Below are positions 11,015-23,174 of a stretch of DNA of 30,000 nucleotides, piece after piece. Each line of letters starts with the position of its first letter. The first letter of the stretch is position 1. The notes below the pieces were generated by a model that was not told the origin of the DNA, did no database searches, and saw nothing but the letters and a program-made list of their open reading frames with translations. Source of the stretch: Glandiceps talaboti (lineage: Eukaryota; Hemichordata; Enteropneusta; Spengelidae); contig NC_135570.1 of NCBI RefSeq assembly GCF_964340395.1, positions 8,885,322 through 8,915,321 on the forward strand. Direction: 5' to 3'. The position numbers and the translations under genes are program-made.

Positions 11015-12070
11015 CTAAAGTAATAGAAATACGGGTTTTCGCAAAATGATATTGTTATTGTGCATACAATGAATTGCGGATAATTTAGCTTTTCTGTGTT
11101 CCAGGACCTTCTAGGCTTCTTACGTCAAGCGTAAGTGCAACATATACGTACGCTACTGTGTGGGAGTGTTTTATAGGGTGTATTAAATAAACAACGTAAC
11201 GGCTTAGGGCATTAACTCCCAAGAGATCACATTTCCTACCATAAAACACCTTAAAGTAATAGATTAAACCTGTGGATCTCCTCGTCCTAGAGATATAGCA
11301 ACGTCAGTTCTTTTTCAATTGTCACTGTACCCTGGCATGAACAGTATAAAGCGATGCACTTCACATACATAATTCTCAAATTAGGCTTTTACATACACTA
11401 ATTTTCAAATGTTACTACATGGCGAACGTTAAATATGTAATGTAATATTATGATGGGGCCTAATCTGTGTTGGTGAATGATTACAAATAAATCAAACTTT
11501 TGTACTAAAATGATTTGATAGTCCTAGCTTTCACCCTGTCCAATTGACAAAATGTTACATATTACGAACACTAACACATACTTTTACAAACAGTTGGTCT
11601 TGGCAGAATAAGAGGGCACTGTGTCGATTAATGTACATTTAAACTTTTAACAAACCAGTTTAGCTATAAATGAGCGTCTTTCATCACGCACGTACACACC
11701 AAGTATAAATCTATGTCAACATTTCAGGTGAAGGAACACCACAGGCCGGTATATATTGTAAAATGCAGGCTGTACCTTATAAGAGCATGCACTTCTACCC
11801 AACCCAGTTTCTCTGTCGTATAAGTGACATTTAACATTGTTGTAGAAATCACGTTTAATCCCCTGGAGATAAAAGTACTTAAGCAATCGTGATGTTCTTA
11901 TAAGAGCGTTTGCTTCAGAGTGTGAACAGGTACAAACTTGTAGAACATTGAAGTGGAAGACAAGATTGCAATAAGATTCGAAAGTATCGATCATTGAACC
12001 ACAATACGACGAATACATGTCATATTGTAACAAACATATGACATTTTCACAGTAATTGCACAAACCCTAT
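11015..12070. other. Unassigned AT-rich DNA
   Basis: If 10797-11014 is a real last exon, this would be intron. The 115-codon minus frame at 11716-12063 is not recognisable and lacks convincing splice sites. Confidence 0.45.
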
Positions 12071-12265
<195 letters not shown>

Positions 12266-12269
12266 CCAG

Positions 12270-12472
12270 CGAAGAAACTGATGGATTGTAAGCTTATATC
12301 ATCTGTTCGCACTTGTACGGTTTTTGTAAATTTTCTCATATCGTCATGCCAACAAACCGCCCACACAGTTGAGCATGTATGGAGAGGAATAGCCATCAGG
12401 GCTCTATGTGCGCTTTGGATTATCTTTACCGGCGCCTACACAGTATCACCTGGTGTTGTTCCCAATGTATAG
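12270..12472 (+). other. Open frame after the (CT)n tract, possible exon
   Basis: The (CT)n array ends in CCCCCAG, a textbook acceptor with an extreme pyrimidine tract. The frame downstream stays open for 67 codons to TAG and includes a hydrophobic stretch (IRALCALWIIFTGAYTV). Local GC is higher than the background. There is no recognised family and the acceptor may be accidental. Confidence 0.15.
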
Positions 12473-12584
12473 TTTGACTATTAACAAGCGAACAACAGGA
12501 GAAACGCGAAAACGCATGAAAACATGCCAAACAATAAATATTTCCACACAATAAATAATTGTAATTTAGGTCTGGGAAAAAAAT

Positions 12585-12935
12585 GGTTTGGTTCCGGTTA
12601 CCCGACCCCATCTAGTTTTTCACTGCCGACACTAAAGTTGTTTTCACATGTTCGAGAAAAAAATAATAAAATAGCGAAAATCGTGAAGTCTCATCAGAAA
12701 TAGTGGACGCGCGGAAACTGATATCAACTTAAAAAGACAATACAAAACTGTTCTTCCAATCTGTAATCGCTGTACATATGATGAGAAGAAACCAATAAAA
12801 CAGAGACCATATGGAAAACACATAACTACCTGACCTAGACACTTACATCTGAAAAAAATATAATAAAATAAAATAAAAAGTCTACTTACCCCACCTATTC
12901 TAAAATTGAGCGTAATCGGAACATCCTATTTTTAT
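12585..12935. repeat. Dispersed repeat family 2, copy 1
   Basis: The 5' end reads GGTTCCGGTTACCCGACCCC and soon after CTGCCGAC. The 3' end has an A-rich ATAAAATAAAATAAAA block, CTACTTACCCCACCT and GTAATCGGAACAT. The same ends recur at 13418-13580 and 27768-28250. The A-rich 3' part suggests a retroposon-like origin, which is inferred. Confidence 0.55.
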
Positions 12936-13118
12936 TAGATCTTAGCAAAACTCGGTATTTTGAGTGTGGGCGCAGATTAGTATGATGATCAATTTTACGG
13001 AAAAAAAGTTGTCACCTTAGTTACTACACAATCAAGCCATAGTTACTTACATGTATCAATGTCGGACCCTCTCGTCTAGGTATTCAGACAGACGCGTATA
13101 CGTCAATAACGTAATTAG

Positions 13119-13156
13119 TCAACACATCGGAAAGTAATACTCAACACATCGGAAAG
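13119..13156. repeat. Short tandem direct repeat, 22-bp period
   Basis: TCAACACATCGGAAAG occurs at 13119-13134 and 13141-13156, separated by six bases. Confidence 0.85.
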
Positions 13157-13417
13157 ACGTGTATATGCATAATCTGCGTAGGTGTGAATGGCAGACTCAT
13201 GGCACGGATGTTTAACATCATGTTAAACAAACAAACCCGAACACATTCAAATTATTTAATTGATGGTCCATTTATAAACAATGTTCAGCTAATTATACTC
13301 AGTTTCATTAAGCTTGCTGGCAACCGTTCAGTCTGTGACGTCACCAATACATCTATTTATATTTATTCAAATTTAGATGTAACTGATTCTGTAACGTTCA
13401 CAGCCTAAAAAATGTGT

Positions 13418-13580
13418 TTCCGGTAAACCTGACCGACCCTAGTTTAAGCAGCCGACCCTCAACAATTTTTAAACATTTAAAACAAAGAGTATTCTGACCA
13501 ACATCTCGTTTGGTTTTTGATCAAAACAATATCTTTTAATTCTATGGGGTCATGTTATCGGAAACACACAATGACTTTCC
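13418..13580. repeat. Dispersed repeat family 2, copy 2 (shortened)
   Basis: The 5' end is TTTCCGGTAAACCTGACCGA, then GCAGCCGACCCT; the 3' end is GTTATCGGAAACACA. It is internally shorter than copy 1. Confidence 0.55.
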
Positions 13581-13984
13581 ACCTAATAAAAGTATGCAAC
13601 TTCTAAATTTTCTGTGTATGACTTGATACCTTCACTTTGGACAACATGTACACAAATATCTGACATCATTTAACAACATTTAAATATAATATCAGATATA
13701 AACGGGACACCTGTCATAGGACATAGTCCTTAGCCCATCTATATTACTGTTATTAATATTTTGTACAGATGTAAGCGTATCTTACTGTGATATGATATCA
13801 TTATTCGCAGTTTGTTAATGTATGTAAATTGTTTACATAATTAAATCGGTGTGTCACACAATCATCAGGTACATACCACAAGATTTTCATTCTAAAAAAA
13901 ATATTGATTTCGTTCAAACATTTATCAGCTTTTAAATATCCAAAAGAAATTTTAGCCAGCTATGTCTCAAGTAATGATGACGCT

Positions 13985-14018
13985 GACAGACAGTCAGAGA
14001 AACAGACAGACAGGCAGG

Positions 14019-14053
<35 letters not shown>

Positions 14054-14265
14054 CCAGCCAGACAGACAGACAGACAGACAGGCAGGCAGACATCAGGCAG
14101 GCAGGCAGACAGACAGACAGACAGGCAGGCAGACATACAGACAGACAGACATGCAGACAGACAGACAGACAGACAGACAGACAGGCAGACATCAGGCAGG
14201 CAGGCAGACAGACAGACAGACAGACAGACATACAGACAGACATGCAGACAGACAGACAGACATGC

Positions 14266-14334
<69 letters not shown>

Positions 14335-14360
14335 GGCAGGCAGGCAGGCAGACAGACAGA
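13985..14360. repeat. (CAGA)n array with CAGG variants and higher-order period
   Basis: About 375 bases of CAGA/CAGG tetramers. The block around GCAGACATCAGGCAGGCAGG repeats with a spacing of about 99 bp (CATCAGGCAG at 14091 and 14190), showing a higher-order duplication within the array. Four overlapping open frames here are artefacts. Confidence 0.97.
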
Positions 14361-17277
14361 TATATAACATCCAGCCGAAATATAACCTTGACATTCTATT
14401 TGTATTATTTTTTTAAAGCCTTCCCCTCGGTGTTTTAAAGGAAAATACGGTGGTAATAATATTAGGTAGCCCCTAATTCGGGCACAACCATGATCTCGTA
14501 CGATTATAACGTTGGCTAACTATCTGACATTTTTTATAGGTTTGCTTAAATCATCTTTAAAATTATGGAGTAAGTTAATCGCACATGTTGATATTCACCT
14601 ATCTAATCATACAATGTGAATTATCATTACGGAAATTCCATCCGGTAATTAGTGGTGCAATAATTTCCTCTCATAATACTTTTAGTGGTCTTTTGCAAGA
14701 CTTCATAAATAGTAATTGGTGATGAATAATTAAAAAAAAACAAGTTCTTTAATTCACCAGGTAGCTTTGAGTGGAACTATCCCTTTGGGAAAAAAGATCT
14801 TTTAGATTGCAAGTTTTTTTAGATTGCAACACAATTAATCAACACGAGATCCCCTTTGTTGCGTACTAATAAACATGTTAATTTATATCCAAAGGCTTGA
14901 TTGTATGCCGACAGTAGAGGCGAAACGTCCACAGAGATGTTTCTTTAATTTGTGAAGGTGAGATCATGTTTGGTCACTGTAACTGATAACTGTCTCACAA
15001 AAGCAACAGGTACAACTGTATGGTGATACTGAATGAAGGACAAAACGCAAGCCAGTCATCCAGAGTTACCATAAACGGCATATCCCTTAATTCAATTTGG
15101 TAAATTTCATTAATCATACAGATAACTCATTAAAGCTAATAACTGTCTGTTATATATGAAATTTGAATCTTGCAATTTTTACATATCAACCCATATTGTG
15201 AAAAGTTATCATTGATACAAATTACTCATAAATAAAAGGCACCCTTTGTTATAATCAATGTATGTACTCTATATTTAAAATTTGAAGCAGACATTCTTAA
15301 GACACTGCTAAACTCGTGAAAAATTACATATTATGCAAATACGAGACCATGTATCAAATTGAATTACCTTGATCCATACATTATAATATTGGCAAACATC
15401 TTGACACTTAGCAGCTAACACTTTACACCTGTGCACTATCATACGATGTCTTATATTACCACCCTAGCTTTTATAATCGAGTTCAAATATACTAAGATAG
15501 GAATTTTTCCTGTATACTTGTCAGAAGTGATGAAAATATCACCATTATAATACAATTAAACTTTGTAACAATGCATCTATTGTTTCAAAAGTATATTTCG
15601 TTGCATCGACGCATTATCATCTCCTTAGATTTCTAATAGCTGTGACTGGCCTCGTAAATTTTGTTCTTATCTATCCATTTATTTATTATACTGACTCAAT
15701 TGACAAATTGTGTCTTCAAGTATTTTTATATATCGAGCCTAATTATAGGATTGAGTTCGCCCAGTTTTAGCATGTGATGATACGTATGTGCTCCACTATG
15801 TAGAATATTACGGACAACCTTTAATGTTGACCAGGAAATTAACCCCCAATCGTAATACACTCAGCGTATACCTCATTCGAATTTGTATCATTAAGCGACA
15901 AAGCTTTCATATCGACATCCATCAGAAACAAAATGAATAATTACATAATTGTAAAGTAATTATTTCAGAAATTGTGACCTTAGACTAGTTTCACCCTGAA
16001 AGTGTAGCATTCAGTTTAATAGTGCTAATGCAGGGAAGAGATTAATCATTATAAGAAATGGTCAATGGAGATATATCGTTCACACTCAAGCGACATAGAA
16101 CTGTTACAGGTAATTAATCCTCTTTCTACAAGTTGGGAAAAACAGAAGACGATTGTAATCCAGTGTAATAGGTACAGATGTCTAAGGGAGTGTTATCAAG
16201 TTATTTATGGTAATAGTCATTCGATAAATCAATAGGTTATTACCTTCCATTGGACTTATCATGAACCTAACATGTTTATATATATTTAATATAAATATAT
16301 CGCTTACCTCAGGAATACAGATTTGCATACCCAAATAACACCACCTGACAAAAGACATCTGTATAAAATGTCAATGTAACGATGGAACGATTTCGCACAG
16401 AAATTTGTCATCATTAAGTTTAATGTTACTTCAACATGTAATCTACTCCTACAAGTGATAATTCACTAAATGGATCCGTGCGTTTTACAGATAGAATGCT
16501 CAAGAGACTTTTAACGACGGGTGTTATCGTGATTTTGCTCTTTACATCTTAGAAAAACGATAACGCTTTGAAATAAGCAACGATACTAGCACATGATTGA
16601 CTGATATTACGGTATGCAAGGAAAAAGGTGTTGCAAGCAACGTAACATTCACCCACAAGGTAATCTATTGATTATCAAATCCGTGCACATAATCTTGTTT
16701 GGATAATCGTTCAATAATTCAGCCCTCAGATAGTGTCATTGCTATTTGTCAAATTACTGTATTTCGCAACAACTTATTGTTCACCCATGCATCTTTCGTA
16801 CACTGATTTACTAACTGTTTGGCCTCATTCACTTGAAAATGTATCGTCCACCGAAATTGTATATTTATTGATGTGTTCAAGCCTGTGCATGTACAATTGA
16901 CCGCTGATGATGTGTTCTATGAGACGTGAACCTGTCTGTCAAAGAGTTCGCTCCGGGTCAGAGATGTTACGACGTCCACACATCAATTTTTCTCAATATT
17001 TATAGATCTAAGAAGCACACACGCCTTTCTATTTAAAGAAGGAACAACAACATTATATGAAAAACAACACTGCTATCAATGAAGATACAGAACAAAATTA
17101 GAAGAACTTTCACATACAAAACAAGCGACTTAGCAGCAGAAATAGCTCCGCTGGGCTCCGACTCGTCGCCACAAAGCATTCCGACTAGTAGTTTGACAAA
17201 AAGCAATGCGATCATTGGTTTTAAAGAAGTCAAAAATATAATCTTTGACCGAAATTACTCAAAACAATTGCTAAAAC
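14361..17277. other. Unassigned AT-rich DNA, about 2.9 kb
   Basis: No frame above 70 codons and no structured repeats beyond small AT palindromes (for example 16280-16300). It could be a long intron or intergenic spacer. Confidence 0.5.
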
Positions 17278-17440
17278 TTCGAAAATGACTCATATCAGTT
17301 TGGCATGAACATATTTGAACAGACCCCCCCCCCCCACCCCAACAAAGGGACATAAACACAAAAATATCAAAACAATCCGAGAATCAGAAGAGATGAAACA
17401 AAAGATGAAAATAGTGAAAGTTGATGAATGACGGACGAGA
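17278..17440. repeat. Dispersed repeat family 1, diverged copy
   Basis: It matches the second unit of the 9405-9800 element: GAAAATG, TTGGCATGAACA, a long C-run (17324-17335), AGGGACAT or a close variant, AAATATCAAA, and the GAAGATGAAAAT-type 3' part. It is more degenerate than the other copy. Confidence 0.6.
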
Positions 17441-17904
17441 AATGGCAGACGACGGAAAGTGCATTTGCCAACAGTTTTTGTATTTATTTAGTATTATATT
17501 ATAGCATTACCAATTCCAGTGAATTTTGTGACGTCATCGCTGTACATTATTACTGATAATGTACTCCGTTAGTGGGCATCGCGGCCCCGGAACGAGCATA
17601 ACAATACAAGCTTATTTGTTCTGTTTCTTCATACGACTAGGTATTTTTTCGAAATGTATGTTGCTACTTATGATCGTCATTTCTACTGTTTAAAAATACA
17701 ATGCATTCATGAAACAAATTTGTGTTCACAGCAGTTCATTGAAGTGTATATGTGTGTGTACGTGTACGTACGTGTGTCGCTATGATTAGTATTCAGCTTC
17801 CGGGCCGAACATGGCAGACGATGTTCAGCGCTGTGTATATTATACATTGTTTTGCGTTTCTCGGTCTACAAATTCACTGGAATTGGCATTACGATAAAAT
17901 AATA

Positions 17905-18045
17905 ACAATAATGTACGCCCTCCCCAGTCCATAATGGACTCAAACAAACTTTGCACTCCATAATGGGCTCGGCTGTCGCCTCGCCCATTATGTCGTTCAA
18001 AGTTTGCTTTCGTCCATTATGGGCTGGGAGGGCGTACATTATTGT
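17905..18045. mobile_element. MITE-like fold-back element, 141 bp
   Basis: Arms of about 62 bp (17905-17967 and about 17982-18045) form an imperfect inverted repeat. The ends read ACAATAATGTACGCCCTCC and the reverse complement GGAGGGCGTACATTATTGT. The short spacer is GC-rich. CCATAATGG-type motifs recur inside both arms. The structure is typical of a small non-autonomous DNA transposon. No certain target-site duplication was found and no transposase is encoded. Confidence 0.65.
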
Positions 18046-20847
18046 ATAAATATTCAAAATTATTGGCAAATACAATATTCGTGGCAGATTTGAGCAGACA
18101 CTCTAACGATTCATTGTATATGTTACCATAACACTGTAAGCCATTTTGAATCTGCTGAGTTGCCATTTACTCAACCTTAGACAACCAATATTTCAACATA
18201 TCGAAATGAGAGTCTCACTTGTATACCCAGTCATGAAGGGATCTCTGACAAGTGTAAAAGGTTTATTACAATGAACTGCGATTATTTGTATTCTTGTCAA
18301 CAATAGCACGAGATACGTATACAACACACGAAAAGAACACTGTGTTTGCCTGCTTGTGGTAATCAGGAATGAGATAAGATTCATGTAAATATCATGTAAT
18401 TATTACTAGTAACTTATTAAAGCCACCACAGCAGCCGGGGTCACAAGACTCTGTTTACTGATAAAACATTACACTAATAACATTTAGTATGATCATTCCT
18501 GTTACATTAGATAAACAAAGTAATAACAGCATTGCTGGTTAGCTGAACCTAATACATCAAAGCTCCCCCCCCCCCCCGGTTTTTAAAAAAATGTGTTGCA
18601 TCAGTTATATTGCTGCTTTTACCTTATTTTGTCTTTGCATGAACTCTCTCCTTGGCTCACTTCATTCAAATCCTTTCGCGAGTTGTAATACATGCACATA
18701 TGTATTTGATATATGTATACAGCGTCAGTACTAGTCGGTGTCCCAATATACATCTGTATTAATGTAGAAGAGTTGACGAAAATCGATGTTGATAAATTAT
18801 CGAATTTCGTCCAGTTATAATTACACCGTAGACTTGCATATTTATTATGATTAATGAATTTACTATTGCAAAATTGTTTGTTGGCAAAGTGGCAGGACTA
18901 TTTGATAGTATTGACTAGTGGCTCACTACATAGCGGCAGACTAATTTAGTGGCTTGCGATAACTATTCGTTATGTTATCGTTCTTTTCACTACACGCCTA
19001 CGGTGTCCCACTAAAATGATTCTCTTTTCACCTGAATGCGTCGACCTTTAAAGTAACACTAAACTGCACTCTTCAAAACGAAATGCCTTTGTATTCGTCA
19101 TAATATCGTGCTTTGCGATTTTGCCATATGTCGTTAAAAATCTAACTGTAAGTATTTACAACTATGCTTCCTTTAAACAGAATGTACGTCTCTCATATAT
19201 TTTCTAAATAACGTGATACTGCATAATCATCCTCGTCGTCGTCAAGGCTATACATTTACAACTAAGCAGCTTTGGGCTGTCAGCTTGTTCATGCACACTG
19301 TGTACACACTCCTCCTTCAGCTTGGTACGATCAAGCAAGTAAATAAAAGTGCCGAAATTATTTTTTTTATCACAACGTCTTACCTCAGCAGCCTTGATTG
19401 ATTATTGCATATATACTTGTGAGGTGAGTAAATGACTAGTTGACGTCGATATAATCAAGTACACCGTTCCGTGCTGTCCGTTCATACACTCAAAAGAATT
19501 TTAGATATACGTCTGTGGCGAGAGCGTGACTAGCGCAGATAGGTAAAGTAGCAGGACGATTACTGTAGTAGATAATGACGTGCTATACTTTTTCTTTCTC
19601 ATCTCCAATTGTCCTATTTAATTTATGGCATGATCAGAACAGTGGCTACGTGTTCTGGTTCACTAGAAATTAATCTCTCAGGTTTAATTACTTCTTCCAG
19701 GCATGACTACGTCAAGGAAACATCACGTTACTTAATGATAATGATACACATATATAACACACGAATTACCCCGGATGAAAGCAACAAGACAGGAAAAATA
19801 TAACTGACATTTCGTGACTTCCCTTTCATAGGACGTATTAGTCCTGGCCTTGAAGACTGTTTGATATATTTTCATGACAAGTTGAGTACTGGAGAGTAAG
19901 ATATTTGTAGATGTGAATATATCTATTTAAATGATAACCATAATGTTGTTATGACCATATCGTGCCACTTTCAAATTGTTTCATTGACACACTATTATCA
20001 GACCACCACAAAACACAAAATGTAGCTATAATACGTCATAAAACAAAATGGCGTTAAATGACGGAATCTTGAGGTTTTATGATTTCACTATAAAAAGGGT
20101 TCTATATTAAAGCACGGCAACTGTTAGGGTTGTGAATGGTTTTAATTATCTGCTTTGTAGATGTATCCTCTCTTGTAATGACGGCTTTCTATACATTACA
20201 CCTACTTAATCTGCTGGATAGCCATTAGGAAATTGAAATTTAACTTGACGCTATAAATTCGTGTGTATCTTCCACTTTCACTGTTTCCCACAACTTTAGA
20301 CTCTATTATTTTCATCTCCACCCAAACAAATCTCGTCAATGCAACCCACTTTCATCAAATTAGGTATAAGTAATCCGCCATATATAGCCAACAACCAGAC
20401 TGATTAAATATTTAGATTAATGTAAAAAGCGAAATGGAGAGCTCTAAACTTTTAGATCAAATTTACATAAATGGCATTTTCTGGTATCCATTTTGAAAGT
20501 ATCTATTCATTGACAACCCATTAAATTAGATTTCAGAGGGGAAAAGCAGGGGTTTATGTGTACTTCCTGAAGATTTTTGAAATTCTCTTTTCAGTGCTAA
20601 TGGTTTCCCGTTTTCAATTCTTGTAAGCGCGTTTACTCTATAAAAGTGTCTACTTGACTTCATCACTACTACATCTTGTTGAATTTATAGGTACGGTTCT
20701 AACAAATCGGTGCTGCATTATGGATGCAACATAAGATCTCATCAGTTCTAATAATGTTTTTTTTTTTAAATTGAATGTCTGTACAATTTCGTCGGCTGTA
20801 GAATTATAGTGAAAAAAGGCGGCAGGCAGAATTTACAACCGGGGAGG
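18046..20847. other. Unassigned AT-rich DNA with one poly-C run
   Basis: Splice-like signals occur at 19383-19432 on both strands (minus CTGAG then GTAAGA; plus GTGAG then GTGAGT) but the exons they would end are very short. Nothing firm. Confidence 0.45.
18565..18577. repeat. Poly-C run, 13 C
   Basis: A 13-C homopolymer followed by GG and T/A runs. No repeat-family match was seen on either side. Confidence 0.9.
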
Positions 20848-20871
20848 TTTTTTTTTTTTTTTTTTTTTTTT
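20848..20871. repeat. Poly-T run, 24 T
   Basis: It could be the reverse complement of a retrocopy poly(A) tail. Downstream is an inverted repeat (ACGTTAGAA at 20885-20893, TTCTAACGT at 20926-20934). No retrocopy ORF is evident. Confidence 0.85.
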
Positions 20872-20934
20872 AAAGAAGATTAGGACGTTAGAAGTGGGAC
20901 CTTGACCCTGCTGAAAAGGAAGATGTTCTAACGT

Positions 20935-23002
20935 TGCATTATTTTGGTAAACCATATAAATATTCATAAACACTAATATACAATTTAAACTTATTACATT
21001 AGTACATGTGAATATACATTGTCCATATACTGCGTTCCTACAAAAATCTAATCAAACTAAAATCAGGACTACAAGATTAATATATTTCAGGCTCTCCAGC
21101 TATATAATGGCGCTCAAAATATCACACAGCCAAGTGAATACTTTACTGTTTTACCTGTACTAATTTAATATAATTTTAATATGTTTCTTCAAAATACATG
21201 TACAATAAATAGAGAACTCAACATTGCCTTCCACATTTCCATATTTGACATAGTGCCAAAAATTGATAGGCTTAATCAATTAGCTGGTGATTTACTAATG
21301 AAAACATCTTGTAACAAGTGCACACGTGTTTCATGAAACCAAGCAACGGAAATTATTTATTTAGTGCTAACGATGAAAACCCGCGTTTGGTAAAAAAAAA
21401 AAAAAATTAGTAACTGTAGACAGTTATAGTCTTTTCCGGAAATTGAGTGTATTGTCATGGGATTATTAACCGTCACAATTCCTAAAGCGCTAACAATAAT
21501 TATATTGATTCCGTATGCATAGATCTAACTTGTTTTAGTATCGTAAGCCAACTGATAAGTGCACACACATTGTAGTAAAGACGCCTTCTTAGCTGACCTA
21601 AGTGATCTTGGCAATCAATCGCAACTGCTTTGATCCATCCGAAGCTTATACGACATTTGACTCGATAATTTATTCCATTCCAGGAAGACACATGTTTATA
21701 TCAAAACAATTGTAAAAAATAATTCCAAAAATGAACATATTAACAATAAGTACAAAACGTACAGGGAAAAGAATTTAAAAAGCTGCTTAAGTTGGCTAAA
21801 CAAATCTTCTACACAAAGTATCGAGTTCGAATGGCAGCAGAATTGTAATTCCATGTAAACCACACATAAAAATGTGTCCATGCTTTGTGTGTATGACTTG
21901 GCTTGTCGAATCTGTTACACCAAGTCCAAGCTTCCAAGCTTATCAATACTACTTAAAAAGGTTCTTAATGCATTTCAAATTGGGAAACCATTTTAAGATT
22001 ACAAACTTATACCATCAGCGACAGCTGTGGGATAACCCTCTTAAAATTAGTCGTTCATTGCTTTATAATTTTATTATGATGTGTCTGCGGAAAGTTCCCG
22101 GATGTCTTATTTGTAAAATGATAGTTTTCACTCATTTTACCAGGGGTAACATCTGTTCATCGGAAATTTAATTAAGACTAATGAGCTTAGTTAGACCCCT
22201 TGTTTCATTTTACTCGTGTAACCCATTAAGAGTAACTGCGGAGGTGGCATAAAATGCCTTCGCAGAAATGAGAATTATTAATCATTTGCGATGTTTAACG
22301 TCTTGGGACGAATCTCTATAAAGTGATATTAAGTTTTTCTTAAACTTAAAATTGGGCTGAGCTGAGAACCTTTAATTTCATCTTTACATCCACATTACCG
22401 TTATCTGTGATGACAATGTAAATATTTCAATATATGTTACTGAGACCTATGTCTGCAGGCCGTTGTACAGTGGCGGGTATCATGGGAACAGTTGCCAATA
22501 GTTGCTCACATTTCTTATATTTGTCGTGTATGCCACTGGACCTTAGTAATTGGTTTGTTGTAGATATGTTTTACCATTAAGCACACTATCAAAAAGGTCA
22601 ATTCTTCATTTAACCTTGCAATGGTCTGCAGGCGATACGACAATACTTCAAACTAACGACGTAACAATCCTTTGACGGTTGGTTCTTTATTTTCTTACGT
22701 AAGGTTATTAGCTTTGATAAATGCCAATGTGCAAGTGGTTTACACCATAACAGTAGTTAATGCTATATGTACGAGTTAGGAGTAAGATTGATTACGTAAG
22801 GGTGGCAGGATGCAATTTTAATTATTATTTTAGATGTCCAAAAACCATCGTATCTGTGTTTAAACAATTTAAAACATCTATACAGTAGTTGAATATCACC
22901 AACATCACAGTTGCTGATATTATATTAGTAAATGTTACAACTTACTGAAAACAAGTTAAAAGCTGTACAAGTCACAGAAAACGTGTTTACTTTTCATGTG
23001 TA
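20935..23002. other. Unassigned AT-rich DNA
   Basis: It includes the 15-A run and a 99-codon plus frame (21872-22171) with no domain features. No gene is supported. Confidence 0.45.
21392..21406. repeat. Poly-A run, 15 A
   Basis: A homopolymer in otherwise unremarkable DNA; possibly an old retroposon tail. Confidence 0.85.
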
Positions 23003-23174
23003 TACATACATACATACATACATACATACATACATACATACATACATACATACATACATACATACATACATACATACATACATACACACACACATACACA
23101 TACATACATGCACATACATACACACACATACATACATACATACATACATACATACATACATACATACATACATA
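23003..23174. repeat. (CATA)n microsatellite, long
   Basis: About 170 bases of CATA, interrupted near 23090-23125 by CACA and CATG variants. Open frames of Tyr/Ile/His/Thr or Met/Tyr/Val/Cys here are artefacts. Confidence 0.97.

Noticed and set aside
13846-13872. Minus-strand CTGATGATT with a GTGTGACACAC stem
   Set aside because: No GAAA after the stem; core incomplete.
13904-14438. Four overlapping frames over (CAGA)n
   Set aside because: Low-complexity translation on both strands.
16903-16935. CTGATGA followed by a possible stem and GTGAAC
   Set aside because: Lacks GAAA and the matching stem III and stem I, so not a hammerhead.
20885-20934. Inverted repeat ACGTTAGAA/TTCTAACGT near the poly-T run
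   Set aside because: Nine-bp arms with a 32-nt loop are not enough to claim an element.
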